Origin: Fusibacter sp. A1
Lineage (GTDB): Bacteria; Bacillota; Clostridia; Peptostreptococcales; Acidaminobacteraceae
Direction of reading: 5' to 3'
DNA length: 64,000 nt
Assembly: GCF_004125825.1 (NCBI RefSeq)
Contig: NZ_QQWI01000002.1
Location: 363,671-427,670, forward strand
Shown here: positions 26,292 to 34,706 of the stretch, one piece after another
Numbering within the stretch: the first letter of the stretch is position 1
Layout: each line of letters starts with the position of its first letter
The notes under the pieces: model-generated
Database searches by the model: none
Told to the model about the DNA's origin: nothing
The model's input: the letters and a program-made list of their open reading frames with translations, nothing else
Program-made: the position numbers and the translations under genes

Positions 26292-28868
26292 ATGAATCAA
26301 GAAAAAATGACCAAAAATACAATCGCTTCAATCAATGGGGCGAGTCAGCTCGCATCCGAATACGGCAATCAGGCGATCGATAATGAACATATTCTTCTTG
26401 CGATGCTTCAGCTGGACAACAGTCTGGTACAGTCGATCGTTCAGTCCATTTCTGAAAACGCGAAAAACATGGAAAGGGAAGTGGAGAGCCTTCTACAGAA
26501 AAAACCCAAAGTATCCGGCGCGAGTTCCATCTACCTATCCACAGAAGCCAGCCAGACACTGACAAGCGCTGAAAAAATAGCAAAGCGCATTCACGACGAG
26601 TTTGTCAGCGTGGAGCACCTTTTGATTGCCATGATTCAAAAGTCGGGCATGGCCCTTCAGCATCTGTTCAAGACCTATAATCTGTCAGAGCAAGCAGTGT
26701 TAGAGGCGCTTAAGGCGATACGAGGCAACAAGCGCGTACTATCTGACGATCCTGAAAAGACCTACAAGGCGCTTGAAAAATACGGCACAGACCTTGTGGA
26801 CAGGGCAAGACAGAACAAGCTCGACCCAGTCATCGGACGAGATGAAGAAATCCGAAGGACGATCCGTATCCTGTCGAGAAAAACAAAAAACAACCCGGTG
26901 CTTATCGGCGAGCCAGGTGTCGGTAAAACCGCGATTGCAGAAGGATTGGCCATTAGGATTGTCAAAGGCGACGTGCCAGAAAGCTTAAAAGACAAGACCA
27001 TCTTCTCGCTCGACATGGGGTCCCTTGTTGCAGGCGCTAAGTTTAGAGGCGAATTTGAAGAAAGGCTTAAGGCGGTACTAGATGAGATCAAATCCAGTGA
27101 AGGAAAAATCATTCTCTTTATCGACGAGCTGCACACTGTTGTTGGGACCGGTAAAACGGAAGGCGCGCTGGATGCGGGCAACATGCTAAAACCGCTGCTC
27201 GCGCGTGGAGAACTAAACTGTATCGGTGCCACCACCCTGATGGAATATAAGAAACACATCGAAAAGGACACTGCCCTCGAAAGACGCTTCCAGCCTGTAA
27301 TTGTAGCAGAACCGACTGTAGAAAGCACAATCACCATACTACGCGGTTTAAAAGAGCGCTACGAGCTCTATCACGGGGTGAGAATCAACGACCATGCGCT
27401 GATTCAGGCGTCTGTACTTAGCGACCGCTATATCACCGACAGGTTTTTACCCGACAAGGCCATCGACCTTGTGGATGAGGCCTGCGCGCTGATCAAGACA
27501 GAAATCGAGTCCATGCCAATCGAACTCGACGAGATGTCCCGTAAGATGATGACCCTTGAGATAGAACTGGCAGCACTCGACAAGGAAAGGGACGAAGCGA
27601 GCGTCAAACGTAAAAGAGTGATTTCTGAAGACCTCGCGAACCTCAAAGCGGCCTTTGACGCCAAGTCGGCCCTTTGGAAAAACGAAAAGTCCTCGGTGGA
27701 CCAGGTCACAAAGCTTAAGGAAGAACTCGACCAGATCACCTACGAAATAGAAAAAGCCGAGCGCGCTTACGATCTGAATAAGGCCGCAGAATTAAAATAC
27801 GGTAAGCTGCCCCAAGTGCAAAAGGCGCTAGACGCACTAGAAAACGTAGAGAAAAAGGCCCACCATATGATCAGAGAAACGGTCACAGCAGACGAAATCG
27901 CGGGCATCGTATCCAGATGGACGGGCATTCCGCTCGAAAAACTCGTTGAAGGCGAAAGAGAAAAACTCCTGCACCTTGAAGGAGAGCTGAATGAACATGT
28001 CATCGGCCAGGAAGAAGCGGTTCAAAAGGTATCGGACGCCATCCTCCGTTCTAGGGCTGGCATCAAGGACCCAAGCAAACCCATCGGTTCCTTCCTGTTT
28101 TTAGGTCCGACAGGCGTCGGTAAGACAGAGCTTGCCAAACAGCTGTCAAAAGCTTTGTTCGATACGGTGCACAACCTGATCAGAATCGACATGAGCGAAT
28201 ACATGGAACGGCATACGGTATCTAGGCTTATCGGAGCGCCTCCGGGATACGTGGGCTATGAGGAAGGCGGACAGTTGACAGAAGTCGTACGTCGCCAGCC
28301 CTATTCAGTGATCCTGTTCGACGAGGTCGAAAAAGCCCATGCCGATGTCTTTAACGTGATGCTTCAGATACTCGACGACGGCCGGGTCACAGACGCACAG
28401 GGAAGGACTGTGGATTTTAAGAACACCATCATCATTATGACCTCAAACCTAGGTGCCGAGTACCTCTTAAACGGAATGAACGACCAGGCGCAAATCGAAC
28501 AGTCCGCTCTGGATGCCGTAAACAGGGAGCTCAAAACCCACTTTAAACCTGAATTCTTGAACAGACTGGATGAAGTCGTAGTCTTCAAACCGCTTGGACA
28601 TCAGGTGACCATCAAAATCATCGACCTCTTGATCGCAGAAATTCAGGAGCGCCTATCAGACCAGGAACTGACACTGGATGTGACCGACAAGGCCAAAGAG
28701 CATATCTTAAAAGAAGCCTATGACATACACTTTGGTGCAAGACCGCTCAAAAGATACCTACAAAAAACAATCGAAACACTACTAGCAAAAGCCATTTTAT
28801 CAGGAACCCTGCAAACCGGTGAAACAGCTACAATCACAGTAAAAGACAACACACTTGCCATCAACTAA
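26292..28868 (+). CDS. clpB: ATP-dependent chaperone ClpB
   Basis: The 858-residue protein has a full ClpB layout: an N domain of two Clp-N repeats (1-150) and AAA-1 with Walker [10 protein letters not shown] (about 210). A coiled-coil M domain (about 395-525) and AAA-2 with [10 protein letters not shown] (about 605) follow, then the D2-small domain with [12 protein letters not shown]. The long M domain separates it from ClpC/ClpA. With DnaK it rescues aggregated proteins. The ATG at 26292 follows GAAAGAGGTGAGG; an earlier in-frame start lies within the CIRCE site region. Control is by CIRCE/HrcA. A decayed copy of its 3' end lies near 34.4 kb. Confidence 0.97.
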   Translation: MNQEKMTKNTIASINGASQLASEYGNQAIDNEHILLAMLQLDNSLVQSIVQSISENAKNMEREVESLLQKKPKVSGASSIYLSTEASQTLTSAEKIAKRIHDEFVSVEHLLIAMIQKSGMALQHLFKTYNLSEQAVLEALKAIRGNKRVLSDDPEKTYKALEKYGTDLVDRARQNKLDPVIGRDEEIRRTIRILSRKTKNNPVLIGEPGVGKTAIAEGLAIRIVKGDVPESLKDKTIFSLDMGSLVAGAKFRGEFEERLKAVLDEIKSSEGKIILFIDELHTVVGTGKTEGALDAGNMLKPLLARGELNCIGATTLMEYKKHIEKDTALERRFQPVIVAEPTVESTITILRGLKERYELYHGVRINDHALIQASVLSDRYITDRFLPDKAIDLVDEACALIKTEIESMPIELDEMSRKMMTLEIELAALDKERDEASVKRKRVISEDLANLKAAFDAKSALWKNEKSSVDQVTKLKEELDQITYEIEKAERAYDLNKAAELKYGKLPQVQKALDALENVEKKAHHMIRETVTADEIAGIVSRWTGIPLEKLVEGEREKLLHLEGELNEHVIGQEEAVQKVSDAILRSRAGIKDPSKPIGSFLFLGPTGVGKTELAKQLSKALFDTVHNLIRIDMSEYMERHTVSRLIGAPPGYVGYEEGGQLTEVVRRQPYSVILFDEVEKAHADVFNVMLQILDDGRVTDAQGRTVDFKNTIIIMTSNLGAEYLLNGMNDQAQIEQSALDAVNRELKTHFKPEFLNRLDEVVVFKPLGHQVTIKIIDLLIAEIQERLSDQELTLDVTDKAKEHILKEAYDIHFGARPLKRYLQKTIETLLAKAILSGTLQTGETATITVKDNTLAIN

Positions 28869-28869
28869 C

Positions 28870-28900
28870 AAAAACTACGCGTACTCGGCGCGTAGTTTTT
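28870..28900 (+). terminator. Terminator of clpB
   Basis: AAAAACTACGCG (28870-28881) pairs with CGCGTAGTTTTT (28889-28900). Confidence 0.88.
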
Positions 28901-28974
28901 ATTATGTCTATTGAAAAACCCCAAGCATTATGAGAGGATAAAACTGGCAATAAACAACTTTACCCAACCACAAC

Positions 28975-29011
28975 CTCGCGTAGTAGCTAGCCTTGTGCTA
29001 GCCCTCTTAAT
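28975..29011 (+). repeat. Dispersed hairpin repeat R1, copy 1
   Basis: This copy shares CTCGCGTAGT and a GCTAG-CCTTGTG-CTAGC hairpin, then GCCCTCTTAATC, with copies at 34598 and 56685. Those have GCTGG-TCTTGTG-CCAGC, so the changes in the stem are compensatory. Confidence 0.75.
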
Positions 29012-29046
29012 CAAAACACAAGCAAAATAGCACACCAGGAGAAGAC

Positions 29047-30177
29047 ATGAACAATAAATTAATAAGAAGACAACCGAAAGGCGACTATAAAATAATTGCA
29101 ATAAGCGACGTACACGGTCGCTATGAAGTACTGGACAAACTACTAAAGAAAGTAAACTTAAAAGAAGAAGATTACCTGGTCATCATTGGCGATTTCATCA
29201 ACAAAGGCGTCGACAGCCTTAAAACATTCGACTACATAAAAAAACTTTCCAAACGCAAAAATACCTACATACTAAAAGGAAACCACGAGTTCAATAATCA
29301 AAGCGTCATGAAGAATGCGGACCACACAGAACGAGCTTTCGACTTCTTTAAAGAGGAGAGGTTCGAAAACATCATCAATGGCCTATTGAAACACAGCAAT
29401 ATCGAAGTAGGCTCATTCGAATCAGGCACACAGCTTCATGCGCATTTGAACGAGAACCACCATGACGTACTCTCGTTCTTTGAGAGCCTCCCAGTAGTGC
29501 TTGAGATCGACACCTTTAGATTCGTACATGGTGGGTATGACCCAAGCTTTTGTCTAGACACGCAGGAACACAAATTTTTAAAATTCGACTTTTACAACGA
29601 TCATGATATCGTCAATGACAAGACCACTGTCGTAGGTCACTGGCCGACGTGCAACCTTAGGACTGACAAGGTAAGCAATACGCCATACATCAACAGCGAG
29701 AAGAACATCATCTTCATAGACGGTGGTCTGAGTGTAAAGACCACAGGCGAGCTAAATGCTTTTATCATCGATAAGAAAGACGAAATGATCAGCTACGACC
29801 ATGCCGCACAAAATGAGTTTGTAAAAAGGACAGTAGCAAGCGCGCATACCTTCAAAAAAGAAGAGACAATCTACATCAATTATCCCTATTATGAGTTCGA
29901 GGTGCTTGAAACGGGTGAACGCATGACCAGATGCAGACATCTTCACTCACAAAAGGAGTTTTCGGTATTCAATTCATTGTTAGAGCATAGGGACGGTAAA
30001 GCTGCGCTTAAGATCACCTATGTGAACAACTTCTTAAACCTTAACCCAAGTGATGAGGTCTTAGTCTGTTACGAAACAGAAGACGCGACACTCGTCAAAC
30101 ACAACAATGAGTTTGGCTGGCTGCTTAAAACGCAGTTTGACGGCGGTTTATCCAGTACGTTAAATATCAAGGTATAG
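29047..30177 (+). CDS. PPP-type metallophosphoesterase
   Basis: In the 376-residue protein, residues 15-240 form a calcineurin-like phosphoesterase with the two-metal motifs ISDVHGRYE (about 19-27), GDFINKGVDS (GDxxxxG), LKGNHEF (GNHE) and FVHGG, plus VVGHWPT. This places it near PrpE/ApaH-type protein phosphatases and dinucleotide hydrolases; the usual Arg of GDxxDRG is Lys here. The C-terminal 120 residues form an extra beta-rich domain of unknown role. The ATG follows AGGAGAAGAC. The DUF1232 gene follows 12 bases later. Confidence 0.88.
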   Translation: MNNKLIRRQPKGDYKIIAISDVHGRYEVLDKLLKKVNLKEEDYLVIIGDFINKGVDSLKTFDYIKKLSKRKNTYILKGNHEFNNQSVMKNADHTERAFDFFKEERFENIINGLLKHSNIEVGSFESGTQLHAHLNENHHDVLSFFESLPVVLEIDTFRFVHGGYDPSFCLDTQEHKFLKFDFYNDHDIVNDKTTVVGHWPTCNLRTDKVSNTPYINSEKNIIFIDGGLSVKTTGELNAFIIDKKDEMISYDHAAQNEFVKRTVASAHTFKKEETIYINYPYYEFEVLETGERMTRCRHLHSQKEFSVFNSLLEHRDGKAALKITYVNNFLNLNPSDEVLVCYETEDATLVKHNNEFGWLLKTQFDGGLSSTLNIKV

Positions 30178-30189
30178 GGGAGCGATTCC

Positions 30190-30579
30190 ATGCAGTCATT
30201 AAACTCAATCAAACGTTTAAAACAATGGGCGGCCAGGTTAAAAACTGAAATTATCGCCCTTTACTTAGTGCTTAAACACCCGCAAACCCCTTTATATGCA
30301 AAACTGTTCGTTGCGCTAGTCGTCGGATACGCCCTAAGCCCGATCGACCTGATCCCCGATTTTATTCCGGTAATCGGTTACCTTGACGATCTGATCCTGC
30401 TGCCTATGGGGATCGCCATTGCGATTAGGCTTGTACCACCTGATTTGATGCAGGCTTGCAGAAAAGAGGCCATTGAGCATCCGCTGGCAGTCAGACCCAA
30501 AAACTGGATTGCGGCTTTGGTCATTGTAACGCTCTGGCTTGCCCTGATACTGGTTGTCATCTCAAACTTTGTGGCCTAA
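30190..30579 (+). CDS. DUF1232 (YkvA-like) membrane protein
   Basis: The 129-residue protein has the DUF1232 core ALSPIDLIPDFIPVIGYLDDLILLPMG (about 50-76) and a C-terminal transmembrane helix (about 108-127). The family is common, small and of unknown function. It is probably co-transcribed with the phosphoesterase and followed by a terminator. Confidence 0.88.
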   Translation: MQSLNSIKRLKQWAARLKTEIIALYLVLKHPQTPLYAKLFVALVVGYALSPIDLIPDFIPVIGYLDDLILLPMGIAIAIRLVPPDLMQACRKEAIEHPLAVRPKNWIAALVIVTLWLALILVVISNFVA

Positions 30580-30587
30580 AGCCCAGA

Positions 30588-30622
30588 TAAAATCCTTCAT
30601 GCGGATGCATGAGGGATTTTTT
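30588..30622 (+). terminator. Terminator after the DUF1232 gene
   Basis: AAAATCCTTCATGC and GCATGAGGGATTTT form a long stem around GGAT, followed by a T run. Confidence 0.85.
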
Positions 30623-30630
30623 TTGAAATT

Positions 30631-30701
30631 TGTCCTTGTCAAACTATTGACAAGGACAGGAACTAGGCATATAATCAAAACATACCTACCGGTAGGTATG
30701 T
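30631..30701 (+). promoter_or_regulatory. Consensus promoter flanked by two palindromic operators
   Basis: TTGACA (30647-30652), 17 bases, TATAAT (30670-30675) is a perfect sigma-A promoter. One palindrome, TGTCCTTGTCAA-ACTA-TTGACAAGGACA (30631-30658), covers the -35. A second, CATACCTACCGGTAGGTATG (30681-30700, extended by A and T), sits just after the -10. A TetR-family gene is the second gene of the operon and is the natural candidate to bind the second site. Confidence 0.85.
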
Positions 30702-30729
30702 AGGTGAAACAATCTAGGAGGAACATTAA

Positions 30730-31563
30730 ATGAGCAAAATAGTAGTAGTTTCAGGTAGCCCAAGAAAAAAAGGAAACACAATATCCATGGTCAAAATTGT
30801 GGAAGAAAATATCAAAAAGATGGATGCTTCAGTTGAATTTGAATACATTTATCTGATTGAAAAGAATTTGGGCTACTGTTTAGGGTGTAACAGCTGTTTG
30901 CTAAAAGGTCCTGAAAAATGTTTGAAAAGAGACGATGCGAAAGAGATACTCGAAACCATGCACAGCGCGGATGGACTGATCTTCTTATCACCGGGGTATG
31001 CCCACAGCGTATCGGGACTTTTTAAAAACTTTATCGACCGGTTCATGTTCCTAGACCACTTACCGGAATTTGAAGGAGTGCCTGCCATGATCCTTTCGAC
31101 TGCAGGTGGTGACGGAGTAGGCGCTGCGCCTAAATACATGGCCGATATGGCCGTAAGATGGTGGGGATGCAACATTATCGCCCAAATCGGTATAGGGCAT
31201 GCTTTTTATTCGATGAACGAAAAGTATAAAGCCAAGTACAATAAAAAACTTATTCGCGCATCAGAAGACTTACTTGCAGAAATGACAGCAAAACAACCGA
31301 TGAGACCTACCTTCAAATCCTATATGTTTTTCATTTTCAACAAGTCAGAAGGTCAAATATCACCTAGTGCTCAACCGGCAAGACATCAGTACTGGGTAGA
31401 CAAAGGCTGGTACGATGCCGACTATTACTACGATACAAAGATAACCCCCCTTTACAAAATGGTAGGCGGCCTTTCGAGCGCACTCATGAAAACAGTCTTC
31501 TTATTACTGCTTGGTAAAGACGCGGATAAAAAACTAGGCGCCTGGACGCACAACATGTACTAA
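30730..31563 (+). CDS. NADPH-dependent FMN reductase/iron-sulfur flavoprotein-like oxidoreductase
   Basis: The 277-residue protein has a flavodoxin-like fold: the FMN-phosphate loop SGSPRKKGNT (about 8-17), the cysteine cluster CLGCNSC with a later C (about 49-65, as in iron-sulfur flavoproteins), SPGYAHSVSGLFKNFIDRF (about 94-112) and STAGGDG. The C-terminal 100 residues are an extension common in larger members. It probably reduces a quinone, nitro or metal substrate. The gene is controlled by the double-palindrome promoter and followed by a TetR gene, suggesting induction by a toxic electrophile. Confidence 0.85.
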   Translation: MSKIVVVSGSPRKKGNTISMVKIVEENIKKMDASVEFEYIYLIEKNLGYCLGCNSCLLKGPEKCLKRDDAKEILETMHSADGLIFLSPGYAHSVSGLFKNFIDRFMFLDHLPEFEGVPAMILSTAGGDGVGAAPKYMADMAVRWWGCNIIAQIGIGHAFYSMNEKYKAKYNKKLIRASEDLLAEMTAKQPMRPTFKSYMFFIFNKSEGQISPSAQPARHQYWVDKGWYDADYYYDTKITPLYKMVGGLSSALMKTVFLLLLGKDADKKLGAWTHNMY

Positions 31564-31651
31564 AAGTATTCCCCCAAGTTGCAGCTTGCGCCTTTGATAT
31601 CTTGCAAGGTTGTGCTAAAATTCAAGTATATTGGATAAAGGGTGGAAACTT

Positions 31652-32218
31652 ATGAGAGAACAAATCATTGAAAAAGCACTGCAGATGTTTATGACAGGAG
31701 GCGTGCTTCAAACGTCGCTGATCGACATCGCAAAAGAACTCAAAATCACAAAAGGTGCGATCTATCACTATTTTAAGAATAAAGAGGAACTGCTAACAGA
31801 AAGCTTTAACCTGATCGTATTGGGGATGGAATCCTTTATCATCCCCATGCAGAGCGATGAGATGAGCCTTAAGGATGCCTTCGCGTATCTACAAGAAATC
31901 ATGATCCATCAAAGCAACGACGAGATGACGGGACAATACGAGTTTTTGCTGTTCTGTTCAAGAAAGCACCCAGAGCTCAAGCAAAATCTAATCGAAGCCA
32001 CAAACAAGTTCAACGAGGTGTTTAAAAACAAGATACGAAAGGAACAGCAGGCCGGCCTTATCGATCAGAATGTCGATTTGGACTATGTTTTGCTCAAGAT
32101 ATCCGTATTCTTCGAAGGATTGATGTACCTCGATCAAGTCTATGCGCCAGTCAATTTAAAAGTGTATGCACCAAAGGTGTTCGATGAACTGCTGAATGAC
32201 CTTTATAAGGGGGCATAA
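31652..32218 (+). CDS. TetR-family transcriptional regulator
   Basis: The 188-residue protein has an N-terminal TetR helix-turn-helix (about 1-48: ALQMFMTGGVLQTSLIDIAKELKITKGAIYHYFKNKEEL) and a helical ligand-binding domain. The ATG at 31652 follows AAAGGGTGG; a frame start seven codons earlier is less likely. It lies 88 bases after the flavoprotein gene with no terminator between, so it is probably in that operon and represses it through the palindrome at 30680-30701. Confidence 0.88.
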   Translation: MREQIIEKALQMFMTGGVLQTSLIDIAKELKITKGAIYHYFKNKEELLTESFNLIVLGMESFIIPMQSDEMSLKDAFAYLQEIMIHQSNDEMTGQYEFLLFCSRKHPELKQNLIEATNKFNEVFKNKIRKEQQAGLIDQNVDLDYVLLKISVFFEGLMYLDQVYAPVNLKVYAPKVFDELLNDLYKGA

Positions 32219-32238
32219 GAGAACTTAAGATTATAATC

Positions 32239-32271
32239 AAAAAACACAGTGTCGTGACACCGTGTTTTTTT
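32239..32271 (+). terminator. Terminator after the TetR gene
   Basis: AAAACACAGTGTC-GT-GACACCGTGTTTT (one mismatch pair), followed by TTT. Confidence 0.82.
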
Positions 32272-32420
32272 GCGTGTGTGAGAAAAAGTCTTTCTATGTT
32301 CAATATTAAAATTACCTTAAATTCATGATATTGTAAAACGAATATTGTAAACTGATGATAGTCATTAAATATCACGGGTGTGAAGCATAAGTGATGAAAT
32401 CGATCAGAAGGGAAAAGAGG

Positions 32421-32738
32421 ATGATTATAGTAAAAGCGATCTTTAAGATAATAGGGATTCTGACCATCCTTTGTATTGTAGGATTAATAGTCTATGCCAA
32501 TATCGTCAATTCATCTGTAGCAGTCAATCATTTTGAAATGGATGTTGCCCGTATCGCTTCGGGCGGTATTTTGATTATCGCCTCTCTACCGGCAATGTTA
32601 TTTTCAAAGCAGATGACAAGCTTTGGAAACGCATGGAAATTCGAGAATCCCGAACCGACTGAATTAGGTGAAACGACCACTTTTTTAGCAGGATTTGCAA
32701 TGCTGATAATTGGCATTTTTATAGCGTTAAGTAGTTAG
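32421..32738 (+). CDS. Small membrane protein
   Basis: The 105-residue protein has helices at about 4-26, 42-60 and 82-102. No family was recognised. AGAAGGG eight bases ahead supports the ATG at 32421; the frame is open for another 30 bases upstream without a good ribosome site. It is followed 21 bases later by the MazG gene. Confidence 0.65.
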   Translation: MIIVKAIFKIIGILTILCIVGLIVYANIVNSSVAVNHFEMDVARIASGGILIIASLPAMLFSKQMTSFGNAWKFENPEPTELGETTTFLAGFAMLIIGIFIALSS

Positions 32739-32759
32739 TCATGACACAAGGAGAAGAAC

Positions 32760-33128
32760 ATGAACAAAAATAACCTATCAATCCACGACCTAATGAGCCT
32801 GTCTAAGCAACTGTACGAACTGCACAAAGACACCTGGGAACCCATGGAACCCGAACATGCCAGGGATTCCATCCTTTATATGATAGAGGAAGTGGGTGAG
32901 GTGATTTCTGTAATCAAGAAAAAGTCGGTAGATGAGATGATGAACAATGAAGTGGTAAGAAGCCACTTGGTCGAAGAATTCACAGACGTGCTCATGTATT
33001 TCACAGACGCGCTCAATCGTTTCAAAATCACACCAGAGGAATTCTCAAATGCATATGTTGCTAAATTTGAAAAGAACCTCGATAGGGATTTTACGCATGA
33101 CCATAAGGTATTTATTGAAGTCAACTAG
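32760..33128 (+). CDS. MazG-like nucleotide pyrophosphohydrolase
   Basis: The 122-residue all-helical protein has the metal-binding EExxE motif in MIEEVGEVISVI (about 41-52) and a later EExxD-like EEFTDVLMYFTDAL segment (about 73-86), the MazG-fold signature. The family hydrolyses NTPs or dNTPs to NMP and PPi. AAGGAG precedes the ATG. Confidence 0.88.
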   Translation: MNKNNLSIHDLMSLSKQLYELHKDTWEPMEPEHARDSILYMIEEVGEVISVIKKKSVDEMMNNEVVRSHLVEEFTDVLMYFTDALNRFKITPEEFSNAYVAKFEKNLDRDFTHDHKVFIEVN

Positions 33129-33136
33129 CGATAACT

Positions 33137-33164
33137 GTGTCAGATGGAAGCTGATACGATTTGA
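33137..33164. repeat. Dispersed REP-like repeat R2, copy 1
   Basis: GTGTCAGATGGAAGCTGATAC can form a seven-pair stem (one G-T) and is shared with 36118-36143. The tail ACGATTTG recalls the repeats at 22135 and 23372. Confidence 0.6.
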
Positions 33165-33193
33165 GAATATTAAACTAACGAATGAGGCCTAAT

Positions 33194-34342
33194 ATGAAAA
33201 AAACAGGTATACTACTACTTATTCTTACCGTCTTGCTCAGCTCATGTGGTATTGCGTCTAATGAAAAAATGGCGGTCGTAAAAGCAGAACAACTCGGTGT
33301 AATCACATATGATCTAGCTCAAAATGGTGAAATGTCGATACTGCCACGGGTCGAACTGCTTGCTGGTGTGTTAAGTCAGACGTCTTGGATCAGAGAACGT
33401 GGTCCTGCTGATCGAGGCAATGAATATTTCAAAGAACTTCAAGCTTTCTTTGAACCCTTCAAAGACCATGAAGCTGTTAGAATCGCACAGGAACTTACTG
33501 ATTACGGATTTACCTATGACGCCCCCGTCAATTTCATCCTGTCGGTGGGATCTTTGCCCGCGCTCGAAATGGATGCTGAGTTTTCAACTTATCTGGTGAC
33601 TAGGGCGGGAGGGGCTGAAAAGCTCGAAAAGTTTAGAACAGCGCTTGTCAACCTAGCTAAAGAAAGTGATTTCGATACCTTTTACAATAGCAACAAGGAC
33701 CGCTTCGACGAAATCCTGAACCAGCAGCACAGCGAGTTCGATTTTAGCGATTCGAAGGCGTGGATCAATGACTTTTACGGCTATTCGCTAGACAGCTATA
33801 ACATAATCTTCGCTCCGGCCATGTTCCCGGGCGGCGGATACAGTGCGACGGTCAACTCGAGCGCTGGAGAAACGTTCGCCTATCAGGTCATCAGAGAAAA
33901 CGGCCAGAGCGAGACGGCGCCCTCCTTTAGCGGCGGACTGTTGGGACTGACTGTTCACGAGTTCAGCCACTGTTTTGTTAATCCGTCAGTAGAGAAACAG
34001 TCGGACAAGTTTAAGGAATATCAGCTCAACGACCTTTTCGCACCTGTCGATGAGCTCATGAGCAGACAGGCTTATTCAAATGTCACTGTCTTCTTGAACG
34101 AACAGATCATCAGGGCGATCACCTATCTGGCGCTTGAAGACCTGGCTGATGCTGAAACCGCAACCATAAATAAGGAAAAGGATATCTCAAGGGGATTTTA
34201 CCTGACCGACTATACGGTAGAAAAACTTAGGGACTACAAGAACAACAGAGACACTTATCAAAGCTTTGACGACTTTACAGCTTACCTGATCGACTGCTAT
34301 GGTGAAGACAAGCACGAGTTGTTGAAACTGCTGGATAAATGA
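33194..34342 (+). CDS. DUF4932-type lipoprotein with HExxH metalloprotease motif
   Basis: The 382-residue protein has a signal with lipobox LLSSC (about Cys18), then a soluble domain. HEFSH near residue 257 (GLTVHEFSHCFVNP) is a zincin HExxH motif, and a downstream Glu-containing segment (PVDELMSRQAY, ALEDLADAE) could supply the third ligand. The layout fits DUF4932. It is likely a surface metalloprotease, though activity is not shown. The ATG at 33194 follows GAGG; a start four codons earlier is possible. Confidence 0.75.
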   Translation: MKKTGILLLILTVLLSSCGIASNEKMAVVKAEQLGVITYDLAQNGEMSILPRVELLAGVLSQTSWIRERGPADRGNEYFKELQAFFEPFKDHEAVRIAQELTDYGFTYDAPVNFILSVGSLPALEMDAEFSTYLVTRAGGAEKLEKFRTALVNLAKESDFDTFYNSNKDRFDEILNQQHSEFDFSDSKAWINDFYGYSLDSYNIIFAPAMFPGGGYSATVNSSAGETFAYQVIRENGQSETAPSFSGGLLGLTVHEFSHCFVNPSVEKQSDKFKEYQLNDLFAPVDELMSRQAYSNVTVFLNEQIIRAITYLALEDLADAETATINKEKDISRGFYLTDYTVEKLRDYKNNRDTYQSFDDFTAYLIDCYGEDKHELLKLLDK

Positions 34343-34365
34343 AGCCGATGACATCCACTATGGTA

Positions 34366-34435
34366 GGTGACAGCTTAAGAGATACTTCCAAAAACTGTTG
34401 AGACTGCTACAATCACGGTCAAAGACAATCTGTCA
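34366..34435 (+). pseudogene. Decayed remnant of a clpB 3' end
   Basis: The bases around 34393-34425 closely match the last codons of clpB (translated [10 protein letters not shown]), and AGATACTTCCAAAAACTG matches the RYLQKT codons just before, with the intervening 60 or so bases deleted. A clpB-like terminator and then an R1 repeat follow, in the same order as at the real clpB. Confidence 0.65.
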
Positions 34436-34447
34436 TACATCGATCAA

Positions 34448-34482
34448 AAAAACGACGCAATCACAAACGCGTCGTTTTTGAT
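34448..34482 (+). terminator. Terminator after the clpB remnant
   Basis: AAAAACGACGC and GCGTCGTTTTT form a stem that resembles the clpB terminator. The 34343-34706 gap also holds the clpB remnant and repeat R1, and nothing else recognised. Confidence 0.75.
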
Positions 34483-34597
34483 TGTTTACCGTAATCAAAT
34501 CTAATAGATTTAAAGGTGTTTTATGTAAAACCATGTACAGGATTTACTGTTTAGAAGCCTTAGGACAAGTGTAACCATGGCATGCCAAGTAAAATTA

Positions 34598-34632
34598 CCC
34601 GCAGCTGCTGGTCTTGTGCCAGCCTTCTTGAT
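34598..34632 (+). repeat. Dispersed hairpin repeat R1, copy 2
   Basis: GCTGG-TCTTGTG-CCAGC hairpin (34607-34623) followed by CTTCTTGAT; aligns with the copies at 28975 and 56685. Confidence 0.72.
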
Positions 34633-34706
34633 TTACAAGCATAACCAACTGAAAACTGGGTATTTGAAAAGTATTACATCTAGTGTTATTCGATAGGGGG
34701 ATTATA

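Noticed and set aside
26762..27337. 191-codon minus-strand open frame inside clpB
   Set aside because: Antisense shadow of a highly conserved coding sequence; no start signal or recognisable domain.
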